From: Chloroflexota bacterium
GTDB taxonomy: Bacteria; Chloroflexota; Anaerolineae; UBA1429
Assembly: GCA_019873625.1 (NCBI GenBank)
Contig: JAIOAW010000002.1
Span: 62,001-126,000, forward strand
Direction: 5' to 3'
DNA: 64,000 nucleotides
Part shown: positions 52,619 to 60,894 of the stretch, in pieces
Layout: the number at the start of each line of letters is the position of its first letter
Position numbering within the stretch: position 1 is the stretch's first letter
Made by a program: the position numbers and the translations under genes
Notes under the pieces: model-generated
What the model saw: the letters and a program-made list of their open reading frames with translations, nothing else
Database searches by the model: none
Told to the model about the DNA's origin: nothing

Positions 52619-53113
52619 ATGGTGACATCTTGGTTCAAACGGCGAAGCGCCCTGCCCGTCACAAGCGGCACCATCGAGAACCTTTTGGGCGCGAACACCG
52701 ATTATGAGGGGACGATCCGCTCCGATGGCAACATTCGCATAGATGGCGTCTTTCGAGGGCGCATCGAGACGGCCGGCAACGTGCTCATCGGGCCTTCTGC
52801 CAAGGTCCTGGCCGATATCGCGGCGAACATCGTCCAGGTGTGGGGGAGCGTCCAAGGGAACATCAAGACGCAGGGGCGGCTAGAGATCCTCGCCAACGGG
52901 CGCGTGTGGGGGGATATCGAAGTGGGCAGCCTGCTCATTGACGAGGGCGGTATGTTCCGAGGGCGCTGCACGATGGCGGGCGAGGATATTGAGGAGATCG
53001 CTGCGATGGCCCAAGGGGCCTCGGCGCCGGCCGAAGCGGAACCCCTTAGCGAAGCCGAGGCGGAACCCTCTCGCGAAAAGGCTGAACCTCAAGAAGCCTC
53101 TCCAGCGGCCTAG
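52619..53113 (+). CDS. Bactofilin (polymer-forming cytoskeletal protein)
   Basis: 164 aa. A beta-helical core with repeating hydrophobic/Gly pattern: GTIENLLGANTDYEGTIRSD, GNIRIDGVFRGRIETAGNVL, VWGSVQGNIKTQGRLEIL and GRVWGDIEVGSLLIDEGGMF. The C-terminal ~40 residues are acidic (AEAEPLSEAEAEPSREKAEP), typical of bactofilin tails. Bactofilins self-assemble into filaments that scaffold cell-wall or membrane machinery. RBS AAAGGGGGG. The next gene follows by 11 nt. Confidence 0.93.
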   Translation: MVTSWFKRRSALPVTSGTIENLLGANTDYEGTIRSDGNIRIDGVFRGRIETAGNVLIGPSAKVLADIAANIVQVWGSVQGNIKTQGRLEILANGRVWGDIEVGSLLIDEGGMFRGRCTMAGEDIEEIAAMAQGASAPAEAEPLSEAEAEPSREKAEPQEASPAA

Positions 53114-53124
53114 GTGCAACCGCT

Positions 53125-54066
53125 ATGAAGGCCATTTTCATCAATCATCTGACCATCGCCCGCGATAGCGGCATCGCCTTTTCGAGCGACCCCGCTACCT
53201 GGCGTTTGGCCCCGGCCACGCTGGAGGCGACGCGTTTGCTGGATGGCGAAGAACGGCTCCTTTTCCTGTTCGGGGGGCGCACCGATGATGGCCAAGGGGG
53301 CGTGCTCAGCACCGAGGCGGTCATCGCGCGCCAGCGCCGCCTTGTGGAGCAGATCGAGGCCGGTGGGGGCCGCATAGATGCCGTGTTGACGTGTTCCCAT
53401 TGGCCTGATGCGCCTTGTCAATGCTGGGGGAAGAACCCGGCCCTCCTATGGCTGGCCGCTACGCGGTTCGATTTGCACCTGGAGGAGGCCTACGTCTTGG
53501 GGGACGATGCGCGGGACGTGGATATGGCCGCCGCCGTCGGTGCGCGCCCTTTGGTCATCCTCTGCGGGCGGCGCGTAGGCGATTTGTTCGGCGATGCGCC
53601 CCCCCGTAAGGATTTTCCCATCGCGGAGAATCTGAGCACGGCCGTCGAATACATCGCCGTGGAGGAGGATATCGCCCAGCAGTGGGGGCGCCCCCGCGAG
53701 AACGCCGTGCCGCGCCCCATTGCCGAAGAAGGGGCCGAGCAGCCCGATATGTTGCCTTCGTTTATGGTTACCTCTAGCAAGGCGGAGGGCTTGCAGGCCC
53801 AACGCGTGCGCGCCCAACTCCAGATGCGCGACATCGTGCGTTGGCTTTCGTTCCTCGTCATCGGGGCGGTGGGCCTCAGTTTGGGGATCGCATACCTCCT
53901 GACGCACCTTTATCGGGTGCAGCCCTTCCCGCCCATCGCCTACTATGTAACGCTTCAGTTCATTCCCCGGCCCTTGCGGGGGGCGCTCTTTATCTTGTTC
54001 GGCCTGGGCATCATCGCCGCGGCCTTTCACAGTTGGTTTCGCCTCACGCGCGCCGCACGCCGCTGA
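53125..54066 (+). CDS. Membrane-anchored HAD-like protein with substituted catalytic residues
   Basis: 313 aa. Residues 1-~160 resemble the GmhB/HisB-type HAD fold: a CSHWPDAPCQCWGKNP cysteine cluster like the GmhB zinc loop, and VLGDDARDVDMAAAVGARPL like the C-terminal acidic motif. The N-terminal nucleophile motif, DxDGT in active enzymes, reads MKAIFINHLTIARDSG: both catalytic Asp are gone. A charged linker leads to two C-terminal membrane helices (WLSFLVIGAVGLSLGIAYLL and LFILFGLGIIAAAFHSW). Likely a pseudo-phosphatase scaffold or binding protein at the membrane, cotranscribed with bactofilin. Confidence 0.72.
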   Translation: MKAIFINHLTIARDSGIAFSSDPATWRLAPATLEATRLLDGEERLLFLFGGRTDDGQGGVLSTEAVIARQRRLVEQIEAGGGRIDAVLTCSHWPDAPCQCWGKNPALLWLAATRFDLHLEEAYVLGDDARDVDMAAAVGARPLVILCGRRVGDLFGDAPPRKDFPIAENLSTAVEYIAVEEDIAQQWGRPRENAVPRPIAEEGAEQPDMLPSFMVTSSKAEGLQAQRVRAQLQMRDIVRWLSFLVIGAVGLSLGIAYLLTHLYRVQPFPPIAYYVTLQFIPRPLRGALFILFGLGIIAAAFHSWFRLTRAARR

Positions 54067-54087
54067 GAAGGAAAGGCGCGCGTTCGC

Positions 54088-54136
54088 CCGGCCAGGGCTT
54101 GGGCACATATGGCCCTATGCGCCCAAGCCCTGCCGG
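54088..54136. terminator. Bidirectional terminator between convergent genes
   Basis: CCGGCCAGGGCTTGGGC / GCCCAAGCCCTGCCGG, 16 paired bases with one bulged C and a 16-nt loop, lying between the HAD stop (54066) and the SHOCT-like stop (54143). Confidence 0.75.
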
Positions 54137-54142
54137 CTCCCC

Positions 54143-54517
54143 TTATTCTACAAAGATCTCCACGCGTTGACGTTCTTCTTCATCCTCCACGTCAACGATC
54201 TTGCCTTGCAGGCCCGATTTGATCGCCTCCGAGATGCGGTTCATCTGTGCGGGGTCCAGATCTCCGAATTTGGCGCCCATCTGCAGGCCCACATCCACCA
54301 GGCTCACGGGGATGTTCACGTTCACCTTATTCTTCCCCGTGGCGAGGTCGGTGATGCGCACGCGCAGCCAACGCGCCCTTTCGGCCGGGGAAGGCTCGCT
54401 CGTCTCCTTTTGCTCCGCGTCCTCCAGGGCGCGGAGGAGCCGGAGGGCTTCATCTGCCGAGATCTGGCCCGCCTCGACCATCTTCAAAATTTGCAATTGC
54501 TCACTTGCTTCAGGCAT
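54143..54517 (-). CDS. SHOCT-like domain protein
   Basis: 124 aa from MPEASEQLQILKMVEAGQIS after AGGAAG; the 352-aa track ORF extends it wrongly through the acetyltransferase. The N-terminal ~30 residues form a short helical-hairpin motif (ILKMVEAGQISADEALRLLR), followed by a basic RWLRVRITDLATGKNKVNVN segment and a beta-rich C-terminus. The N-terminal motif resembles the C-terminal tail of the DUF2089 protein upstream (ILAQLERGEITAEQAIEMLK). Likely a regulatory partner in the same operon; function inferred only. Confidence 0.7.
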   Translation of the reverse strand: MPEASEQLQILKMVEAGQISADEALRLLRALEDAEQKETSEPSPAERARWLRVRITDLATGKNKVNVNIPVSLVDVGLQMGAKFGDLDPAQMNRISEAIKSGLQGKIVDVEDEEERQRVEIFVE

Positions 54518-54566
54518 CGGGATACTTCCTTTCTCGCCTTGTGTGGGGGCGATGCGCACCCTCGCA

Positions 54567-55553
54567 TCACCTGAGCGAAAGGACCATTTCATCCAGTACG
54601 CGTTGTTCTTCAAACCCGTACTGGCGCAGCGCTGCAACCGCTTCTGGGTGTGAAGCGGAGATCTCCGCGATGATGCGCTGCCTCGGCGCGTTGTGCAGGC
54701 GCGCGAACAGTTCGCCGAGGAGCGCCTCTTCCCACTGGCCGCGTTCATCGGGCCGCACCAAGAGCCGCAGGCGATGCTGCCCCTGCGTGAGTTGAAGGGT
54801 GATCGCCGCATAGGCGGCGAGTTCGCCCTTGGGTGGGCCGACGATCTCGATGACGTCTTCGCCACGGAAGGCCAAACGCCAGGCCGAGCACAACCAATAG
54901 CCCAGCCCTCGGGCGTAATCGGAGGCCTTGAGGGGTTTGTAACACTGGGCAAGCGCCGGCGTGCTCTCGATGGCCAGGCGGAAGAGGCGCCGGCCGTCGA
55001 GGGCGCGAGGGGTGCGGAACCGCTCGCTGCGGGTGCCCACCACGATGGGCCATCTGCCGGAGGGAAGGCCCATCTCGTACGTCGTATCGTAGCGGACAAA
55101 GCCCCGCCGCTGGTAAAGGGCCACGGCCAAGGCGTTATCGTGCCGTACATCGAGAAAGATGCGGCGCCCCCCATGCCGGCGGATGTGCGCAATGGCCACA
55201 TCCACCAATTGGCCGCCGATGCCCCGCCCTCGATACTCTGGGAGAACGGCGACGTTGCTCATACTCCACACGCCGTTTTCTCCTTCCGGCGTGATGGTTA
55301 CGTTCCCCACCAATCGGCCGCCCTCGCGCCACACATAGCCGCTCATCGCCGAGGCGAAACCGGGCATCATATAGAGCATCGGCCCCAATTGGGCCAAGCG
55401 GCGCATCTCCTCCACCATGCGGTTGCCCGTGGCGGCCAACTCGGGGCCGAAAGAGATTTCTAGAAGGGTGGCCAGTTCGTCGAGATCGCGCGCCAAAGAA
55501 AATGGCCGAATGTGGCTAGGGAGCGGCTCTTCGCGCACGAGGTTGAGGATCAT
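54567..55553 (-). CDS. GNAT-family N-acetyltransferase
   Basis: 328 aa from MILNLVREEPLPSHIRPFSL, one base after the DUF2089 stop. The acetyl-CoA signature is SNVAVLPEYRGRGIGGQLVD, followed by DVRHDNALAVALYQRRGF. The remaining ~150 residues look like a second, degenerate acetyltransferase fold (RLLVRPDERGQWEEALLGEL, AAITLQLTQG). Substrate unknown. Its position between DUF2089 and the SHOCT-like gene implies shared regulation. Confidence 0.85.
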   Translation of the reverse strand: MILNLVREEPLPSHIRPFSLARDLDELATLLEISFGPELAATGNRMVEEMRRLAQLGPMLYMMPGFASAMSGYVWREGGRLVGNVTITPEGENGVWSMSNVAVLPEYRGRGIGGQLVDVAIAHIRRHGGRRIFLDVRHDNALAVALYQRRGFVRYDTTYEMGLPSGRWPIVVGTRSERFRTPRALDGRRLFRLAIESTPALAQCYKPLKASDYARGLGYWLCSAWRLAFRGEDVIEIVGPPKGELAAYAAITLQLTQGQHRLRLLVRPDERGQWEEALLGELFARLHNAPRQRIIAEISASHPEAVAALRQYGFEEQRVLDEMVLSLR

Positions 55554-55554
55554 C

Positions 55555-55938
55555 CTACCCACGCCCTTTGAGCATCTCGATGGCCTGCTCTGCCGTGATC
55601 TCGCCCCGCTCCAACTGGGCAAGGATCGCCCGCCGCTCTTCGGGGCTGATCGTCGGCGCCTGCTCTTCGCGTGCTTTATAGCCCAAGGCCACCAGCACCT
55701 CGTTCAAGCGGTTGCGCACCGTCGGGTACGAGATGCCCAACTCCTCTTCGACGCGGTTCAGTTTCCCCTCGCAGCGGATAAAGGTCTCGACAAAGGCCAG
55801 TTGTTCCGCCGTCAGCTGATGAAACCGCGTCAGGGCGAAATGGCCGTTGATCGTCGTATCGCACTGGGGGCAGTGCAACTGCACCACCTCCAGCCTGCCA
55901 TCGCACACCGGGCAACGCCCAAAAACCGGGTAGGCCAT
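55555..55938 (-). CDS. DUF2089 zinc-ribbon / HTH regulator
   Basis: 127 aa. N-terminal zinc ribbon FGRCPVCDGRLEVVQLHCPQ with a second CxxC, an HTH-like helix set (RVEEELGISYPTVRNRLNEV), and a C-terminal SHOCT-like helix pair (ISPEERRAILAQLERGEITA). DUF2089 proteins are putative transcription regulators. It is the first gene of the three-gene operon and has a consensus promoter. Confidence 0.85.
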   Translation of the reverse strand: MAYPVFGRCPVCDGRLEVVQLHCPQCDTTINGHFALTRFHQLTAEQLAFVETFIRCEGKLNRVEEELGISYPTVRNRLNEVLVALGYKAREEQAPTISPEERRAILAQLERGEITAEQAIEMLKGRG

Positions 55939-55984
55939 CGCTTCGTTTTCCTTTCCTCACGCGAGATTCAACCCATCATCAACT

Positions 55985-56012
55985 ATTATAACACAAAAAT
56001 GAATTTTGTCAA
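55985..56012 (-). promoter_or_regulatory. Consensus sigma-70 promoter of the DUF2089 operon, with AT-rich upstream element
   Basis: Minus strand TTGACA (56012-56007), 16-bp spacer, TATAAT (55990-55985); both hexamers perfect. Upstream lies an A/T-rich stretch containing GAAAATC-TTT-GATTTTC (56041-56025), which may act as an UP element and/or terminator hairpin for the gene upstream on the same strand. Confidence 0.8.
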
Positions 56013-56068
56013 GGGGTATTTGGGGAAAATCAAAGATTTTCTGAAAATTGTGGAGGACGAATGGGGGA

Positions 56069-58591
56069 TCAGGGCGCTTGCACGGTGATCTGGCCCAGGC
56101 GCACATCGCGCCCCGTCGGCAGAAGGAAAGCGCGCCGCACCCAGAGGAACGGCCCCGAGGCGCGCTGAACCAAAAGGTGCAGCGAATGCGTCCCCGGAGC
56201 CGCCTCGGGCGGCACGGGAAGCGAGATCACGCCGTGCACGCGCGCGCCCACGGGCCAGTGGGTGGGCAAATCGGCCACGCCGGCCAGGGGGAAGGTTTCC
56301 GTATGCCATACGTGCCGGTTCGCATCGGCCCAATTCAGCACGAGAGACGCCTCCTCGCGCTGAGGGCGGTCGGCCTGCCAATAGACGTGCAGGGTGATAC
56401 GATCCCCAGGGCGCACAGCGGCCGGCCCGGCGCCATAGGCGATGAGCCTCAGCCCGCCCTGGAAGGCCCAACCGCCCCAGGGGCTATGGAGGCCTTCCGG
56501 CAGGGGGTAGTTCGTGGCCGCCGCTGTATCGGGGCGGATGATGGTGATGGGCGCAAGGAGGATATAGGGCGATTCCAGGCCCGTTGCCGCATCGCGGAAG
56601 GAAAGGGGCTGGGCATCCTCCCGCCGGTAAAGGATCACCTGGAGCCAATATTGGGCGGCCGGCGTATCCGCCGGGATGGGCAGGGCAGCCACGTGCTTGA
56701 CCGCTTGGCCCGGTTGCCACTCATCCGTAGGCCAAGAGGTGAGGAGGGGCTGGTCGGCCTGCGCCCAGATGGCCTCCCCTTGTATCAGGCGCAGCGAAAG
56801 GTGCACTTCGGGCAAGGGGCGCTCGACCGCCCAGGTGAAGGTGAGGCCGAGCGTTCCCCCGGCGGCCACCGGCCCGATGGGCGCACGCTCGCCGGATGTC
56901 GGCGCCTGCGCCTTCCCAATGGGGGCGCGTTGAACTTCTCCCATCTCATCCCAATAGCGGACTTCCGCCTGCGTAAGGCGCAAGAAAGGCTCAAAGGCCC
57001 CAAGCATACCTTCCGCGTTGACCTCCCGCACGACGGGGTTGGGGAGATAGGTATGGAGGGCAAGATGAAACCCCGCGCTAGGGAAGAGCACCGTGTTCTC
57101 GCGAAAGGTGTGCTCGTCAAGCCAGCGCTGGGTGAGGCCGTTGGGGTCGGTGAAGGCCCTCCGCGCGCTGACGTGCCAGATGCGCTCAGGCCCTTTGATG
57201 AGATGCGCCAATTCGCGCGAGAGATCGGCATAAGGCATCTTGCCGCGCGGCAAGGCGACGAGGGGCACCCTGCCGCGATAGTAATGCTCAAAGGCCGTGA
57301 GGCTCTCCGGCCCGGTGAGGAGGATGACATCTCCGGGGGCCGCGCGGGCTTCGACGTAACGCACCAGGCCGAGATAATCCTCTTTGCTCGCATAGTGCGG
57401 GTCATAAAAATAGCGCCCCGTGGAGTACATCATCAACGCGCAGGGAACCACCACGGCGAGCGCCCCCAGCCAAGCCTTTTTGCGCCAGAGGCCCTCGAGG
57501 GCGAGCGCCAACGTCAGATAGAAGGCCGGGCTAGAGGCCATCAGATAGCGGCTGTTCGTATAAAAGGGCACATAGTGAGAAATTGCCCAAATCAACCCGC
57601 TGGGCACGGCGATGTACCCAAGTAGGGCGTACCAGCCCACCGCGCGCCGTGCGGATAGCGAGGCCTCTATGGGGGGCGGCCAGGTCCATATGGAGGCGAG
57701 GCCTAACACCCCCAAGAGGCCAAAGGGGATGAGCAGGGGCCAATGCTTTGAGAAAACGACGGAAAGCCCGAGGCTGTAGGAATTCAGGGCATCTCGCAAG
57801 ATGATGGGCAGGGGCAGGAACTTGTCATAAACGCCGGGTGCAGGGATGAGACGGGGCAACTGCCACAAAAGGAAGAGGACAGCGACCGCCAAGGCGCCCA
57901 CACCGAGCCAGGCGAGGATGAGCGACCGCCGAGCGGGGAGCGCCGCGCGAGGCGGCCGGGGGCGCATCCTCCAGAGCACGAGGGCCAGCGCCGCCCAATA
58001 GACGAGCAAAAGGGCCGTGAGATAGTGCGTCACCAGGGCCGCGGCGGCGAGGAGGCTGAACCCCACGAACCCGAAGCGCCGAGCGTGCAAGGTGGCCTGC
58101 CACAGGCAAAGCGTCGCGGCCAAGGTAAGCGCCGTAACCATCGTATACATACGGGCCTCTTGGGCATACCATAGGTAAAAGGGCGAAAGGGCGCCCAAGA
58201 GCGCCGCCAAGAGGCCCGCCCGTGAATTCCTCAAGAGGCGACCAGCCCCATACAGGAGGGGCACCAGGAGGACGCCGAAAAGGGCCGAAGGGAGCCGCAA
58301 AGATACGTCCGACGCGCCGCCCAAAGAGATGGCGCCTTTGAGGAGAAGGAAATAGAGCGGAGGATGTTGATCAACCGTCCGAATGCCGGGAAAATCTATC
58401 CGCCCGGAGAGGAGGGTGCGCACGTCTTGCTGGGCGCGGTAGAGGCTGAGGCTCTCATCCCACCACAGGCTCTTTTCGCCGAGCCGCCAAGACATCAACG
58501 CCCAGGCGAGAAGGGTCAGCCCGATGACGAGCCAGCGGCGCCTATCCCACGGCACCGAGGGAGGGGCCTTCGGTTCAGTGAGGGGCCTCAC
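56069..58591 (-). CDS. GT-C (GT39/ArnT-like) membrane glycosyltransferase with C-terminal beta domain
   Basis: 840 aa. Starts with a basic head then about 11 membrane helices to ~residue 400. The catalytic acidic pair sits in GEKSLWWDESLSLYRAQ in the first extracytoplasmic loop, followed by DQHPPLYFLLLKG and SPFYLWYAQEARMY, the PMT/ArnT-like signatures. The C-terminal half (~400-840) is soluble and beta-rich, with lectin-like segments (PGDRITLHVYWQADRPQREE). It transfers sugars from a polyprenyl-phosphate donor to an outside acceptor; the acceptor is unknown. Overlaps the upstream gene by 17 bp. Confidence 0.85.
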   Translation of the reverse strand: MRPLTEPKAPPSVPWDRRRWLVIGLTLLAWALMSWRLGEKSLWWDESLSLYRAQQDVRTLLSGRIDFPGIRTVDQHPPLYFLLLKGAISLGGASDVSLRLPSALFGVLLVPLLYGAGRLLRNSRAGLLAALLGALSPFYLWYAQEARMYTMVTALTLAATLCLWQATLHARRFGFVGFSLLAAAALVTHYLTALLLVYWAALALVLWRMRPRPPRAALPARRSLILAWLGVGALAVAVLFLLWQLPRLIPAPGVYDKFLPLPIILRDALNSYSLGLSVVFSKHWPLLIPFGLLGVLGLASIWTWPPPIEASLSARRAVGWYALLGYIAVPSGLIWAISHYVPFYTNSRYLMASSPAFYLTLALALEGLWRKKAWLGALAVVVPCALMMYSTGRYFYDPHYASKEDYLGLVRYVEARAAPGDVILLTGPESLTAFEHYYRGRVPLVALPRGKMPYADLSRELAHLIKGPERIWHVSARRAFTDPNGLTQRWLDEHTFRENTVLFPSAGFHLALHTYLPNPVVREVNAEGMLGAFEPFLRLTQAEVRYWDEMGEVQRAPIGKAQAPTSGERAPIGPVAAGGTLGLTFTWAVERPLPEVHLSLRLIQGEAIWAQADQPLLTSWPTDEWQPGQAVKHVAALPIPADTPAAQYWLQVILYRREDAQPLSFRDAATGLESPYILLAPITIIRPDTAAATNYPLPEGLHSPWGGWAFQGGLRLIAYGAGPAAVRPGDRITLHVYWQADRPQREEASLVLNWADANRHVWHTETFPLAGVADLPTHWPVGARVHGVISLPVPPEAAPGTHSLHLLVQRASGPFLWVRRAFLLPTGRDVRLGQITVQAP

Positions 58592-60869
58592 CGGGTATCT
58601 CCTTCTGGCCCGGTTCGATATCCACGAACACGGGGCCGAGCGTCACGTAATCCGCCTCTGCATCATCCACCGGCAGGCGCTCGCCGTTCTCTAGGAGATA
58701 CCACCCCACTTGGAGGGTGTAGGGACCAGGCGCTGCGGTAGGTGGCAGATAAAGCGTATGCACATCTTGGACGGATTCACCCACCCGCCATAGGCTTGTG
58801 GGATAGTGCCCATCGAGAGGGGGACTATCTGCCTGGGCCACGATGCGGCCGTCTTTATCGAGCAGGTGGACGAACACCGTATAGTCAAGCGACATACGGC
58901 GCAAGGCCTTCCACACGAGCCGCACCTGCCACTGCGTGCCCACGGAGGGGTTGTTCGGATGGATGGTATATCCCTCCAAAAGGATGCGGCGGTCAAACGT
59001 CGCCCCCACAAGGCGTTCTGGGCGGTAGAGGACGTGATAGGGTGGCGCAAGGCGCACCACGGCGAGTTGGGGCGTGGCGCCCACGTTGCGCCCCTTGTAA
59101 TCTATGGCCTCGATGGTCTTTTCGACGGCCAGTTCGCTGACGCTCAGGCGCACCGAGGCCGCGGCCGGCGCGCGGGCATCCTCGGCGATGCGCACCTCAT
59201 AGTCATCCACCACCACCTCGCCGGGCAGCCACAAACGCGTGGAATAGTTTCCCCTTCCGGGGAACGATTTGACCTGGCCAATGGGCGAGGATCCGGGGCC
59301 AAGGAGGAAGACGGTAAAGTAATAATCCGTTTCGATGCGCTTGCGCGTCGTCCAATACAGGCGCAAGCGGAGCGTTCTGCCCACGGTTACGCTTTCTTGG
59401 TCGAGGCTGTAGCCGAGGAGAAAGAGATCGTCCCCAAACGAGAGGTCAAGTTGGCGCATATCGGGGGGGAGGCTCTCCAGAGCGAGGCGTGGCGGTTGGG
59501 CGTAAGTCGGGGCGATGAACAAATCGGGCGAAAGGCCGGCCAGAAGGCTCATCCCCAGGGCTACGGCGCTCGCCACCCATCGCGGGTGCCACTTTGGGGC
59601 CCAAGCCGAAAGGCCGCCGTATAGGAGAAAGGCTATTGGGCCGATGGCCGGGTACAAAAGCGCCCCCTGGGGCCAAACCCGGAACCCCGTGCGCGCCCAC
59701 GCCACAAGGGCCACTAGGACCAGGCTCAGGCAAGGGAGGGAGAGCACTTCTCCCAGTCGGCGCCTGGCCGGAATGCCGAGCCACGCCATCAGGGCGAGGA
59801 AGACCAAGCCGCCCCCCAAGCAGGCGATGACCAACACGGCAACCACAGAGTAGAACCATGGCTCCGCGGGGACGTTATACCAGCCAAAGACCCCCCAATA
59901 AGAGGCGATCAAATCTCCCAAGGCCCCTAGGATGTCCTTGCCTGGATGAGGGGCGATCGCCTCCAAGGCGCTCGCGCTGAATGGCAGCCCTCGCCGCCAA
60001 GCGCTGCCATACCACCACGCGGCCCCGGCAAGGGCGAGCGCGAAGGAGACCGCCCACGCGACGTTCACCTTGGTGCGCTCCGCCGCCGGCTCTTTTTGGC
60101 GAAGCACATAGGCTACAGGCACTATGCCCAAGGCCGCGAGGCCGCCCCGGCCCGCGAGTACGGCCAGCCCCGCCGCCAGGCCAAGGCCTATGGCCCAAAG
60201 GCCCCCGGCGCGTACCCCTTTCTGGAGGCGCACAGCGAGGTAAAGCGTCAAAGAGACGAGGGACGTCGTCAGTGCCGTGTTATTCGCCGTGCTCGCCATA
60301 AAGAGAAAGCCCGGTGTAAAGGCCGCGATGGCCGTCGCGCCGAAGGCAATATCAGGGCGGCTCGGCACGAGCGCACGAAAAGCGCCGTACAGGGCGAGGA
60401 GAGCCAAGGCCCCACAGGCTAACGACAGGGCGCGCAGCCGATGCACCGCTGCCGAAACGCCCGTGTAAGGGGGCGGCTCGGCCGGCGTAAGGTGCAAAAT
60501 GGCATTGCGGTTCCCCAAGGCGGAGAAGTCTCCGAGGGTGGCCCACGGGTTCAGCCGATAGGGCGTCTGGTCGTTTGAAATCTCGACCCCTTTGACGACC
60601 CAGGCGCCCAACAGGTAGTACAATGGGGGTTCCGCCGGGTTGCGGGTCGAACGCCAAGCCGCTCGGAGATCCGCGAGCGCTGGCGAGGGGCGATTCCCCG
60701 CAAGGCGCTCGACCTCCAAATAGTGCCATGGCTCCGCCGGGGCCTCGAAAACGGGCACCTTGATGGCATAGAGGGCGCCCAGAGCCAGGAAGGCCGCCAC
60801 CAAAAGGGCGATTGGGCCGCCCCTCTTGAGAACGTATAGACTTTCGGCGAACGCCGTTTTACTGCTCAA
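58575..60869 (-). CDS. GT-C-like membrane glycosyltransferase homologue with C-terminal beta domain
   Basis: 764 aa, TTG start (MSSKTAFAESLYVLK) with GGCGAGG upstream; the first ATG-equivalent is uncertain. About ten membrane helices. The first loop reads VFEAPAEPWHYLEVERL where the family usually has an Asp-Glu pair (PDEPxH): the Asp is Ala here. NPAEPPLYYLLGAW follows. Two C-terminal beta modules contain LRLRLYWTTRKRIETDYYFTV and SLDYTVFVHLLDKDGRIVAQ, the latter shared with the 60895 protein. Either a variant enzyme or a non-catalytic partner in the glycosylation system. Confidence 0.75.
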   Translation of the reverse strand: MSSKTAFAESLYVLKRGGPIALLVAAFLALGALYAIKVPVFEAPAEPWHYLEVERLAGNRPSPALADLRAAWRSTRNPAEPPLYYLLGAWVVKGVEISNDQTPYRLNPWATLGDFSALGNRNAILHLTPAEPPPYTGVSAAVHRLRALSLACGALALLALYGAFRALVPSRPDIAFGATAIAAFTPGFLFMASTANNTALTTSLVSLTLYLAVRLQKGVRAGGLWAIGLGLAAGLAVLAGRGGLAALGIVPVAYVLRQKEPAAERTKVNVAWAVSFALALAGAAWWYGSAWRRGLPFSASALEAIAPHPGKDILGALGDLIASYWGVFGWYNVPAEPWFYSVVAVLVIACLGGGLVFLALMAWLGIPARRRLGEVLSLPCLSLVLVALVAWARTGFRVWPQGALLYPAIGPIAFLLYGGLSAWAPKWHPRWVASAVALGMSLLAGLSPDLFIAPTYAQPPRLALESLPPDMRQLDLSFGDDLFLLGYSLDQESVTVGRTLRLRLYWTTRKRIETDYYFTVFLLGPGSSPIGQVKSFPGRGNYSTRLWLPGEVVVDDYEVRIAEDARAPAAASVRLSVSELAVEKTIEAIDYKGRNVGATPQLAVVRLAPPYHVLYRPERLVGATFDRRILLEGYTIHPNNPSVGTQWQVRLVWKALRRMSLDYTVFVHLLDKDGRIVAQADSPPLDGHYPTSLWRVGESVQDVHTLYLPPTAAPGPYTLQVGWYLLENGERLPVDDAEADYVTLGPVFVDIEPGQKEIPGEAPH

Positions 60870-60894
60870 GGCAGACCTCGCCTACCCAAGGGAA

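Noticed and set aside
54143-55201. 352-aa minus-strand ORF as one protein
   Set aside because: Only its last 124 codons (SHOCT-like) are coding; the first part overlaps the GNAT gene out of frame and lacks similarity.
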